NCBI GenBank assembly: GCA_014871385.1
Contig: CM026433.1
Span: 5,467,585-5,531,584, forward strand
DNA: 64,000 nt
Direction: 5' to 3'
Source: Ceratodon purpureus
Lineage: Eukaryota > Streptophyta > Bryopsida > Pseudoditrichales > Ditrichaceae
The translations under genes were made by a program, and so were the position numbers. This document shows positions 45,395 to 56,804 of this stretch, one piece after another. Within the stretch, counting starts at the first letter, position 1. Each line of letters starts with the position of its first letter. The notes beneath the pieces are model-generated. The model worked only from the letters and a program-made list of their open reading frames with translations. It did not search any database and had not been told where the DNA came from.

Positions 45395-45889
45395 CTAAGC
45401 GGCGGCGAGAGAGGGAAGAGCTTCCGTGAGCAAGGCCTCCAGCTTGTGAAGAGAAATGGCGCCCTCGTAGCGGCCGCCCTCGACGACCTCCCCGTCGCGG
45501 AACATGACCAAGGTCGGGAGGCCGTAGACGCTGTACATCTGCACCAACGTCGGATTAGGGTCGGTCTCGACCTTCACCACCTTCAGCTTCCCGGAGTACT
45601 TCTTGTCTATAACGTCCATGCTCTTCGCCACCAGCGAGCATGGCCCACACCATGTCGCCCAGAAGTCCACCAGCACCGGCACCTCCGACATCAGCACCTC
45701 CCGCTCGAAATTGCTCTCGTCCACTGTCATCACCTCGCACCGCACTCCCCCCATCGACTTCCTAACCCCCGCCACCTTCAAACTCTTCCCCCATCTGCAC
45801 GACACCTTCAATCCTCCGCTGCTCAAGAGCGGATTCCCACCCTTCACAACCCCATATCCTGCCGCCCTGCTCACCACCGCGTGACTCAT
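45395..45889 (-). CDS. Plastid thioredoxin (x/m-like), intronless
   Basis: A single minus-strand exon encodes 164 residues. Residues 1 to about 50 are Ser/Gly/Lys/Arg-rich without acids, typical of a chloroplast transit peptide. The thioredoxin fold follows: VLVDFWATWCGPC with the redox pair C81/C84, then YGLPTLVMFRDG with the cis-Pro. The stretch KLKVVKVETDPNPTLVQMYS and the YEGAISLHKLEALL end resemble type x more than type m, but I would not separate them firmly. It reduces disulfides of target enzymes using ferredoxin-thioredoxin reductase, or supplies 2-Cys peroxiredoxin. Its 3' UTR is the end unit of a tandem array. Divergent from the gene at 47213. Confidence 0.9.
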   Translation of the reverse strand: MSHAVVSRAAGYGVVKGGNPLLSSGGLKVSCRWGKSLKVAGVRKSMGGVRCEVMTVDESNFEREVLMSEVPVLVDFWATWCGPCSLVAKSMDVIDKKYSGKLKVVKVETDPNPTLVQMYSVYGLPTLVMFRDGEVVEGGRYEGAISLHKLEALLTEALPSLAAA

Positions 45890-47212
45890 CGCTCCTCACT
45901 TCAACAATGCGAGCTCGTGAAGAGAGATTGCAACAGGTGATAACTTAAGTTAGCTGCATTCCGATCGAGCATTAGCGGCTTCTAGTCCAAGCAGCAACAT
46001 CGCCAATCCAGACCATTACTTTCCCACCGGGCATGAAAACTGTGGAATCATGATGTTCGTTACCCATGATGCCTTGTTATCCGCTTCTTACCCGCTGCTC
46101 CTCCTCCTGCCCAGGTCGGAGAGCCCTAAACATATACAACTGCCTTTCACCATCGTCTTCGTCATCTGTTTGTTTATCGTGATCACATCTGCAGGTTCGA
46201 ATTTGGGTCGTCTGTTTTGTGAATTTTTCTGGAAGTTAGGGTTTTTTTTTCAAGGTTTGTTGGGATGGTTATGGAGTGAATTAGTGGAATTTGTTTGTGT
46301 TGATGAAATTGGGTTGATTTCTGTTGTTGTTTTGGAAGTTGTGATGATTTGGGAATAGGGTTTTGTGTTGGAGGATTGTGTTGTGGTCGGTTTGGGTGTA
46401 GGGTTAGGTTAGTGTGGAGAGTTGTGGGTTTGTGTATGAGGGGAGGTGTTGTAACTGTATTATTTTTTGTGGTGGTGTGATCGGATCGAATGCGCTGGTA
46501 GGGGTTTCTGGAGCGAGTGGATTGGGGGTTGCTAGGCTAGTTTTTGATTTATGTGTTGATCTGTTGGAATTATGGGTATGTTGGTTTGGTTTGGTGCTTG
46601 AGATGGCATGGCGAGGATTTAGTGGCAAAAATTTGCTCGGGTGTAGTTTCGAATAGGTGAACTGGGTGGAAGGGATTAATGGGTCTAATGTTGTTTAGTC
46701 TGCTCATTGTTGCTCTTCTTTGAGCCTCGGTTTCATTATGGCTGGGCGCTCGTGCAGGGCTTGAGAATGATTGTTGAATCGAGTAGAGGAGTCCGGGAGG
46801 AACAGCCTTTGCCGGCCAAACGAAAGGTATGTTTCATTCTCTGTATTTGGGTTCTGCTTCTGATTTTGAGCGTTGTGTGATCTGAGACTCATGCATTGTA
46901 GTCCTGTGTAGTAGACTTTGAGTATCGGCGGCATGGGGGGTTTTAGGTGATCAGTCTTTAATGGTAATTGTATTCAGCAGTGTATCACGCTAGGCAGGAC
47001 AATAGGTTAACAAGGGCTACTACTACCAGGAAATTGCAAATAACAATACGTCAGTGCCCATTTTGTGAGTAATTTTGAACGTAGTTCGTCTCTGCAGTGA
47101 GATTGGTTGGTTTGGACAAGCTTTGGCGTTAACGTGAAGATAGAGACTCGAACATTGAAAACTGTGAGAAGGGAGTTTCGAAGGACGGCATTGAGGGGGA
47201 CATTTTGTGGTT
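45890..47212. other. Divergent promoter region
   Basis: About 1.3 kb separate the thioredoxin start from the ATG at 47213. It should hold both promoters. On the + strand a possible 5' UTR exon ends at about 46828 with donor AAG|GTATGT and contains its own ATG (46767), a possible upstream ORF. Confidence 0.4.
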
Positions 47213-48843
47213 ATGGAGGAGGAGCAGTTCCAACGTTTGCTGGAGCTGTTCCCAGTTGTTAGAACAAGCTCCTATTGCGTATGATTCTGACTTGCACCAA
47301 CTGAAGCTACTGTTCGATTTCAATGTCCAGTAATTCTATCGATTTCCCACGATGTTCTGTCACAAACCCCATGCTGCTATATATGCCTTTGAATCATCAT
47401 ATTGTGCCTGGCATGGATTGGCGTGTTGGGGCTTTGCTGGACTCGTTTACGATATTTCCTTCTAAGAGTGTTATTTGTGCGAACTGCCAGGCAGATGAAG
47501 TCAATGGTATGAACAGGCGGGTTCCATCGGGATTGCCTTCGTCAACCGTGCAGTTGCAACCGGTACATGCCTTTGAATGTTATTATTACACCTAATAATC
47601 TGCTTTCTTCCTGTCTTATCACATCACACTGTGTCCACGATTATAGATTTTCACCCCTGTTTTGGAGATTAAGTAGATGATCAAGCAGACTAAGGGTTCT
47701 TGGTTAGATTAGGAAGATAAGTTGATGGCAGCACTAATCTTCTTCAAGCTGCATTTTGAATTATCCACCTATCTCTCATCTGTTAACTTTGGGGTCCGGA
47801 CAGGTAGACACTGGGAGCCCCAGTCAAGAAATTGACACAGGCAAGGGTATTCAGTCTCCACCAACGTCAGTTGCATCCTTGGGTGATGAAGGTACTGCTC
47901 ACATGTATACAACAAAGCTATGGGTAGATCTGGTCGTGCCATCAGATTGTGTTCTCGTGTGAAGCAATGCTGGCATTTTTTATGTTGGGATCTTATTAGA
48001 AGATACCCTTCAAAAGCATTTTATGGTTTCTTGTCCAGAATTCTGGATGAGATTATGATGCTGGCAAATGTATTGGTTTTTGATGGTCAGTGATTGCAAG
48101 TGGGATGAAATCTGCATCTCAACTTTGGAGAATCCTCAGAATGGAGAGTACTTTACTTGACATGTTTGTTTTTGCGAAATGTGTAGCAAACTTTTGGGAC
48201 CTCCTAAAGACAGCAGCAGAAAAGCAGGTATGCCATTTTTATATTAAGTCCTTACCTGTGGACTTTGGGGTCGGGACATAAACTAATGAAAGTAGATTGC
48301 TCCTTTGAGGTTCTTGTGTCTGGGAAAGGCTTACAATTCTCTGCTGTATCGAAGTATACACAAAAAATGCTGCGACATAATCTTAGGCTTGTTTCAGAGG
48401 TTTTCCTTTACCATGTATCATGTTGTCATAATCTGTACTTGTGCGCTGTTCATTGTAATTTGCTAATTATGTTTCTGAAGAGGGGTTTACAAAGAATCGT
48501 ATTTTGAGATGGATCCATCTCAACCAACTGGTTTTCTTATGTACACCAATTACGGTCATGTATGTGCGCATTGGATAACATTCATGTGGGGTGAACTGGG
48601 CCAGTTATCGCCAGAAAATGCTCAACGATTCTGTGATACTTTCAAAGCCCGTCACAACGACCTAGTGAGTTTTTCCTCATCCACCCAGGCCTGTACATGT
48701 TGAATAGTACATTTGTATTCTAGTCACTGTTTGACAGCTGGATTCCATCTAATTGTGGACATTTTGAAATTCAGGTGAACAACACTTTGTCTTTGGATGC
48801 AATAGAGCGCATAGCGAAGCACTGGCCACTTCCCACGAAATGA
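47213..48843 (+). CDS. Conserved small plant protein of unknown function
   Basis: Exons 47213-47278, 47491-47562, 47804-47891, 48187-48227, 48605-48664 and 48775-48843 join at GT/AG sites. Phase is kept throughout, giving 131 residues. The N terminus MEEEQFQRLLELFPVVRTSS and the C-terminal pattern FWDLLKTAAEK, then LSPENAQRFCDTFKARHNDL, then VNNTLSLDAI recall a short plant protein family that I know only as uncharacterised. That recognition comes from memory of the pattern, not a search. No signal peptide or membrane segment. The middle (24-74) is polar and probably disordered; the ends are helical. The tail ends KHWPLPTK. The ATG at 47213 is preceded by an in-frame-free 5' leader. Exon 5's acceptor is the least certain site. 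Confidence 0.7.
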
Positions 48844-48849
48844 TCTTTA

Positions 48850-49700
48850 TCAGAACCGTCAGTATCTTTTTAGTCGCCAGAGTGCTGCAATGCAAATGTG
48901 TATAGACCTTCTGAATTCTACATAGCCTGGAGACATTTTTCCATGAGCTAGAACACACCTTCATTCCTATGGCATTTCTAGAGTTTATCATGATATTTAT
49001 ACAAACACAAGTTCTGTTTAACCTGCACGAAATCCCAGATTTTGCAATCTCATCCACGTCTCTTTTAATTCTGGTCCTGTTTCCATGTGTCAAAAGTTGA
49101 CAAAGATTCAGTTAACTTTGTTCTTGTAGGCACCAATGATATTTCGTTGGTTTCTTGATTTCCTGGCATTAAGAGCTGAGACACGAATTCTCGTGCGGGC
49201 CCAAGAATAAAATTTGCAGCGGTCAAATTTGCAACTCCGGACCACTACTGAATCATTACACTAAAACTATCAGGATTAAGCACTATGACTTGTGCAAGAA
49301 TTTAGTCAATTCCGCTTGAGAAAGTGAAGTTCTGCCAAAGGTAGAAACACTCAAGTCTGAGGCATCTTCATGAACTACCGGTAGTATCTAGATCTGAGCA
49401 ATCGCCTTTGTTCAGGAGTACAAAAGAATACTTGGAGTTCCTCTGTGAAGGTGAGAGTGGAATGCTAGGTTATAAAAAGCGCTTGAAATCAAGAGGTAAT
49501 GTTTATCAATTGGAGACGCTCGTAGCAACGTTGCATGGATGGGTCATAAACCATGAGGTAGAGATTCATTAATTGCGGATCTTGTGTCGACGGCTTGAGC
49601 CGGTGGCCAGCAACACGTTGGCTGCAGCACCACAAGATGGGATAGACCGACAGAACCTTTGCTTGGACGTTGAACGGCTTGAAGCAAGATGTGTTTAGCT
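48850..49700. other. Intergenic, nothing recognised
   Basis: 3' flank of the small protein gene, then unremarkable spacer; the minus-strand frame 48749-49093 overlaps the last exon and is a shadow. Confidence 0.4.
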
Positions 49701-49701
49701 T

Positions 49702-50100
49702 GGAGGTGCTCTAGCCCGCCCTCGTCACTAAGGGCGGGACTATGGAGGGGACCGCCTCCGCAGCAGGCAGCCTTGCCTGCTGGATCCATGTATTTTAGTG
49801 CTACGAGCGTTTTTAGAAGCCACTCCTATTGATTGGTTTTTTTCTTCCAGAACCCTAAAATTTTCAATTTGGACCCCCCAAGGCTATTTTTGGTAATTTT
49901 AAATTCAAAAATGGAGCCTATGGCCTCAAATTACTCTAGGAGGACACCCTTAGGGCTCATCAAAAATAAAAAACCAAAAAGTAAGGGCTCATCAACCTTG
50001 CCCCTAAAAAAACCATGCAGGGCTGCTCGCTGCGGAGGCGGTCCCCCTCCACAGTCTCGCCGTTAGTGACGAGGCTAGCCCGCAGCGAGCACAACACCCA
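49702..50100. mobile_element. Long-TIR MITE, about 400 bp
   Basis: Left arm about 49702-49790 and right arm about 50010-50100 are imperfect inverted repeats of roughly 70-80 bases, sharing CTAGCC, CTCGTCACTAA, GGACCGCCTCCGCAGC and GCAGCC/TGCC. The inner 220 bases are AT-rich. The arms are GC-rich against AT-rich surroundings. A snap-back structure is expected. Confidence 0.7.
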
Positions 50101-53100
50101 TGCACCCTAAAATATTGGTGTATTAGGATTTACATTATAATTCTTCACAGTTCACTTATTATTATACAACATCCACAATTGATATTGCATCAAGGTGTAT
50201 AATTGATATGGTTATTAAGACACATACACAATGTGGAAATTTCAAGGTTATTGAAGAATATGCTATTCAAGTAGGATTGTCAATCTTATCACAACTAAGA
50301 GTAAGAATTCATGAGGCAATTTATGATAAGAGAACAATTGATTACATTCTCTTGCAACTTGGCACCATGTTCTAAGAGAATCTTTAGCTCATAGCAAACA
50401 TGTTGTTGGTGAGCAAGTTTTCAGATGATTTGCAAAAAAATTAGGTCATGGTTTATACATGTTGTAAAGAAAAACCATTATTGCATTTAGATATTTTAGA
50501 GAGGCTTGTAAAAGACAATTAGAAACTCTACAGCACATTTGGAAAGAGATTATTTAATTTGTGTACAATCAAATATAAAAAAGATTGTGTTTCCAAAAAG
50601 TAGCTACTACATTGTTCTTACTATCATTGTGGAGGACATGCCCATCTTGCATTTCAAGCATGTTCATCAAAACACATCACCAGAGCAAAACTAGATTTCT
50701 ACACTTGGCGCTTGAAAAATCATGTGAGTGAAACGTAGATAGCATAACAAATGAGTGTGCTTTAAGCAAAATTTATTGGAATACCTGTCATTGTGTTAAA
50801 TTTCGTTGTATTTCTAAATACTAAAATGAAAACATGAAGAGGAGTTAGGTGAAGGTGGTAGATCTCTATTGTAGTGTAAGTTTGGTGACGATGAGTGACA
50901 AGTCCAATATATTAGCACCATGTTCTTCACTTATTGCAAAAAAAATTATAGAATTTTGTTCATCATGTTTGTCATCTTGTTACAAAAACATTTTATAGAA
51001 ATTGTTACATTAAACCATTAGCTTCTTGACTTTATCCAATTAGAAATATTCCGAAGCACCCAATTCTAAAGCCAGAATTGAAAAAACCAAAGAATAAATA
51101 AATTCACAAAGTCAATGGAATGATTGAGTATAAGGTAATAAAAAGATCATGTATAAAAAAATTCATTAACTTGAGCAACAAATTACGAGATTATCAAATT
51201 TGAAGTAGAGAAATCATTTCTTTTGATGCTATTCAGACAACATCAATAGACTTTGACTTCTCTTGGTGTCAAATTTTTGTATTGTAATAGGTCTAAATTT
51301 TATACTTATGTTGTGTACATGTTGTTAGTTTCTTGTACACAAAATTTTAACAGGTTGTATAGGAACGTAGTACTATAGAAAAATCTAATAAGAACACAGA
51401 TTCACAATAGGTTTATGTATATTTTCAGAGTTGGAAGAAAAGACAATTTTTCAATTTTAGAAAATTAAAATTAATTCCTAAAGGACTGAGATTGTTTTTC
51501 CTTCAAAATTGTCATTGAGTACCTCTTGGTAAAGCAAGCTAATTCTTTCAATATTGTGTCATTTTTTTATAAATTCAACCGTGGGATCATACGGTCAATA
51601 TAGTAAAAAGCTCCCTCTCTAAAACGTGGGGTTTGAATCAAAACACATTGCAAAATCTTAGTTCCTAAACACCAAGAAAACATTATTTCCAATTCCCACT
51701 AAAGCTAAAAATTCAGATTTCCAATTTTCCAAAATATAGCTTTATATTATAAATTTAAAAAATTTGTATTGTGATAAGAAAATGACTTGAAGATTCAAAA
51801 AAAGAAATTAAAATAAGAAACCTCAATAATTGCCTTCCAGAAGAAAATAAGGAAGATAGAGGTATAATATGATAATTAAACCAAAATCACTAATTTTGTT
51901 GACATAAAATAAAATAATGCTAATTCCAAAAATGAGAGTGTTGCAAAAACAATTTTTGACATTTTCTATTTATTTATATTTTTAAATTGTTAAAAATGAA
52001 TTCAAGATGAGATTTTTCAAAGTTATTTTTGTTCAGATTTTTGGCAAGTGTCTACAAAACATGGTTTTTGTATCATTTGGTTGGCTTTTCAAAATGCAAT
52101 TAATGAAGCTTCCTACATTTATAAAAACCTACACAATATGATTTATTTTTAAAGAGTTTAAAAAAAAATTAGAGAATTTGTTTAGTCGTGCTCTTGTTGC
52201 CCTAATTTGTGCTGAAAACTTCAAAACCTTATAACTTTCTCAATGTTTTTTAAAATTTGATGAGAATTGATTTTTTGTTTGGTTTTTTATTTTTAAAGGT
52301 CTTACAATTATCTACCTTTACCAAAAAATTCAGAAATAAATAATAGGTTTGTAGCAGTACATGCCCAAAATCTGCTAACGATCGTTTTGACCTTGTGAAA
52401 TAAAAAAGAATCTATGTTTTTATATAATAGCTTTTAGCATCATAATTGAAAAGGATGAAATCACTTTCACTTCTTGCAGAATAAAAAATTTGGACTATGT
52501 CCTTTTGGACAAAATAAATGGTGATCATGGTAAATACTTGTTTTTAAAATTCCAAAAGCAGGAGAAGGATGTAACAAAAATACATGAAGTTGTTATTTGT
52601 TGAAGGATAACAATTTATAAGAACCCAACTTCTTTTCTCAAGACCCATTGATAAAATTAGAACTATATTTACCCAAAGTAAATGTAATCTGTGACACTCA
52701 CAATTGACATCACAAGAACTTGCTCAAAATCTCAATTGTCTTTGAAATGCTCAAACGCACAATCAATCCTTCAAGAATTAACCCCTAAAGAACAATCTTC
52801 CACATTTGGCTTTTTTAGAATTTGAGCACGACATACCTGTGAATTCAATTTAAGTCAAAAAATTTTGAAACTTTTTGTGAATGTTTGCCGTAGCAGGGAC
52901 TTTGAGGGAATCTTTTTTTCTTTTTCAATCAGACATTTTAAAAAATAGTTATGGTACCCAAAGTGAAATTTGGTGCTCGGCGGGCACTTTGGTTACCTCT
53001 GAGATTTTTTCTATAAATACTTACAGTACAAAAGGTTCACTCTACAAAATATCAAAGTTTCTCACCGTTTTGGACAGTGTACTAAATAAACTTCTTCTTT

Positions 53101-55079
53101 CCATCATAAAAGTTATAAAATTTGTTTTTTAGGTTTTTTCTTTTTTTCAAGTAAAGGATGGACATCAATCTTTACTTTGACCATTTGTATTGGAACTTTA
53201 TAACATAATGGAATTTCTAGGAAAAAAAAGTTAAATAACATTCTTTTGTATTCAACTTAATTAAAACATTGTTTTCAACATGCTACACTTGTTTTTTGTG
53301 TGTAATTGTTTTTGTACAATTAGTTGACATAGTCATTTTTGTCATGCACCAAAACTGCCAAAATCCATAATGTAAAAAACCTAATTAAAAAATAGTTAGA
53401 GTATGTCGACCTAGTCAAAAATTGTGTCAAAAAAGTTTGTTTTTTAATTTCAATCGTTATAATCTTCTAATCTCTAGGGTCAATTATGATGAAATATATT
53501 GTGTTATTTACAAAATAATCTATTTAAAGATCCCACCGTTATAATTAGAAAATAATGTTTTTTTAGTCATTTATGCTTTATACTTTGGAAATGGCAGTTT
53601 TGAATCGTTTTTTTGGTGAAACATACTCAAAGAACTTTAGGGGTTAAAAGGGAGGCACAAAAGTCTATTTGTGTGCACAAATACGTATTCCAAACCTTAA
53701 TCAACTATAGTGTTTTAAAGAGATCAATATTGGAATATTAATTGTAAGTTTCATCCCAACAAACTACAACATAGTCAATTTACCAATCACCTCCAAAATT
53801 ACATCTTCCCGAGAATATTCCAGAATATTTTTTGTGAAGATAACGACAGCTGTTAAAAATTTCACTTTAATAGGAGTTAAAATTACATACACCTTATGAA
53901 AAACTGGGCACCTCAAAAGAATCCAAAAAACACACCAGTAATTGTTAATTATTCACTGTTTAAAGATTTTATAAAAAACAATACTTCCCTCTTCAATAAA
54001 TTGACCTGGACAAATATTAAATGGATAAAAGCGGTTGTACTTAGGGAATAACAGTACCTGTAAATATTAATGTATGACAAAAGTTTGTCCAAAAATACCA
54101 TAACCCAAAAATAACAACATGTGGTCACAGAATACACGCAGCCATTGACCTGACCTCAAGTAGCTCAACATGAACAGGTCCCAACCTAGTCACAAGCAAG
54201 TCAGCCTTTGAGTCAAAAACATTTGCAATAAACTAAAAAAATGGGTCAAACCTTGCAATCACGTTTCTTCATTTATTTTAATTTAAAATATTACAAAACT
54301 ATAAATTAATATAAAAATGGGTCAATCTTTTGGTGGCTTGCTCCCCACCTTCAAAATAACCACCCAAACTGTGCCCCACATGCAGGAAACTGGAAAAAAA
54401 TACTACCCACCATTCAGCATATGGTAACGCCCTAGTTTAGTTGTTCAATAGTGCTAGTTGTAGCTAATTTGGTAAATTGGTACACTAAAATAACCTAATG
54501 GGTGATTCTACCAAAAACATTTCTAGCATGAGAATAATTTGTAGGCTCACCTACTTCGTCAAACAAAATGGTACATATGGTATTGTTTTTTTTTTGTTTA
54601 TGATCTTTATGATTGAAGCATATGCTTCTTGATCATAATATGTTTAATACATGGCATAATGTATTGAATACATATTTGATTAAATCACATAATTCAATGC
54701 AAGCATCTTTACTCACTCACTCATCCACTCTTTATTAGACATATATAGAATGAAGTGTATCAATAAACTCATTACATAAGTATCATTAAGCTGCCACAAT
54801 TTATCACAAAAATATTGTCCATAACACGAGGGATAGGAAAATATCTTGATGATATACTTTTTTTTGGTCAATAATCATAATTCTAACAATATACTATTCT
54901 TCATGACATAGTACTTTAGAATTCATGCAATAAACTTAGTATTGTCTCAAAGATTATAATCTTTTTTTCCCTAAACTTTTTTATATCCTTTGCTTCAAGA
55001 AACACTAGAGAACAAAAACTACACTTGCGGCTCAAAATACAAAGTTGATGGTCCCGAATAACCTTAAATTAACAAATGA
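50101..55079. other. AT-rich repeat desert
   Basis: Five kilobases with no open frame over about 85 codons. A degraded reading around 50280-50740 (IHEAIYDKRTIDYILLQLGT, later CSYYHCGGHAHLAF) suggests a dead transposon gene with many stops. A MITE-like element is at 52778-53647. The rest is homopolymer-rich. Confidence 0.5.
52778..53647. mobile_element. Non-autonomous element with TTAACCCCTAAAG inverted ends
   Basis: TTAACCCCTAAAG at 52778-52790 and its exact complement CTTTAGGGGTTAA at 53635-53647 bound 870 bases. The same 13-base word also occurs at 14381 and 35339, beside other repeat relics, so it is likely a family end motif. Confidence 0.5.
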
Positions 55080-55248
55080 TGGAGAGGGGTAACCTTGGAT
55101 TGCCAAAGGGTATACGGTTCGATTCCGATCGGTTGTAAATTCTCACCTTTACCAGATAGAAATCCCGGGGATGAGTTTTGAAAAGCAATACGTCAGCTTC
55201 ACCACGATCCCCAAAAGCAATCCGTGTGCTTTAACATAAAAAAAAAAC
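55080..55248 (+). mobile_element. Candidate tRNA-derived SINE
   Basis: GGTTCGATTCC at 55116-55126 is a perfect Pol III B box. A GGTAACCTTGGATTGCC stretch about 25-30 bases upstream could be a weak A box. The unit ends in A-rich ATAAAAAAAAAACC at 55236-55248. These features fit a SINE; no second copy is visible here. Confidence 0.45.
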
Positions 55249-55261
55249 CAACAACAAAAAT

Positions 55262-56804
55262 TTACAAAAAGCCTAGGCGGAAGGAAATGAAGGAAAAAGA
55301 AATAGAGGTGCTAACCCAAACGATAAACAAAGCCATTAAGAAAGCACCCACCAGTAATCCACAGAATCCAAGCAACGTGAACACCGAGCGCGCGAATAAC
55401 TTAACTTCCCCTAAAAACGAATGGCACCATTCCAACTGGCACTTCCCCCCACGCTGATTGGCCCCCACCCGATATAGCCCCCTAACAGTGGCGGGCCCCA
55501 AGGCCTGTGATGGCGGGCCCCGCACGCATTCAAAGCCCAGCGCCGGAACAGCGGAGCTCGTGATGCAACGGGCGCGCCATCGCCGGTTCCGCTCGCCGGA
55601 ATCACCCCCCCACTGGGATGCCCCGTTTTTAGCTCCCTCCTTTGGCAGCCTCGGCGACGATTCCGCCCCGGAACAGAACCCCCTCACCTCACCCCCCTAT
55701 TTTAAATCTACCATTGCGGTACATTTCATCTAGTAACGCATTTACATATCCCCCTCTCCCCCTGAGTTACCGCCCCATCACCTGCGTCAGTTGGTTACAA
55801 ACCCAAACCCGTCATCACGATCAGCATCTCCAGTCTCGTACATCGCGTCCAACAAAATCCACGCGAGACACAGATATCGTCGGCAAACAGATTTGCGCAG
55901 CGCCATTGTGAATGGTACCTAAAACCGTTATCTTTCTTAAAACCGTGGACATCTAGGAAGTGGTAGAAACAACCGATACGAGATCTAGATAGTTACAAGA
56001 GAGTGTTGGGTTTTGGGCCACTGTGTTGGGTTTTGGGCTCGAGTGGTGGGAATGCGGCCTTTCAAGTGACTGTGAAGTTACCGCTGCGACGGGAAGCATG
56101 CCTGCTGTTGCGGCTCGCGAGCGGGAGGATTGTTGTAGAATTGCGCAGCCGAGGCTAACTCCTTACGCCGCGAGCTCCGAGTGCCGCCTCTGCCCGCTGG
56201 GTTTTGCTCGTCTAGCCTCCCAAATCCTGGGTTTGCCACAAAACTTTCTGGGTGTTTACTGAATTCGAGATCAGTCGAGGCTTCGTCCGGACCTGATCTA
56301 TCTACCGCATTGCGGCGAATTCATCCGCAATCTCGGACAGGCTCGTGAATGCGTGTCTCGTGTTTACTCCGAATGGTTGCGCCGAATTCGCTCCGTCGCG
56401 TAGTGTGTAGTTCGTCTTACGGATTCGCCGCCAAGTGAAAATTCACTTGGATTCGTGCGCTGACAGAATCGCAATCCAGGCGTTTGGGATTTTGGTCTGG
56501 GATTGAGATGCGTTTCGAACTGGAAAGCAGAAGTGATGCGGAAGTGAAGGAGAGGTGAAGCGGAAGTGATGCGGAAGGCAGGGCGTTTCGTGGTTGAATT
56601 GCGAGGTGGGAGTTGGCATTGCAGGAGTTGAAGGTGGAGAGGCAGGGGGAGGGACAGGTTGCTTGAGGTGATACAGGGGAGAGAGAGGGGGCGAGATCTG
56701 GAGCTGGGATGGAGGGGTGAATTGGTGGAGAGCAGGTGGAGATGGGGAGCGGAGGAGGGGATGAGAGATAGGATGGAGAGGACTCAAGCTCGCGTCGTGC
56801 TCTG
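55262..56804. other. Upstream region and 5' leader of the fucosyltransferase
   Basis: GC-rich 55400-55700, then likely promoter and 5' UTR. Purine-rich repeats GCGGAAGTGATGCGGAAG at 56530-56580 lie in the probable leader. A minus-strand 141-codon frame (55687-55262) contains a hydrophobic stretch but no other support. Confidence 0.4.

Noticed and set aside
50280-50740. Transposon protein with zinc-knuckle-like CSYYHCGGHAHLAF
   Set aside because: Too many stops and no contiguous frame; kept only as a hint of a dead element.
55262-55687. Minus-strand 141-codon frame with a hydrophobic segment
   Set aside because: Lies in the GC-rich upstream region of another gene, no recognised domain and no promoter evidence.
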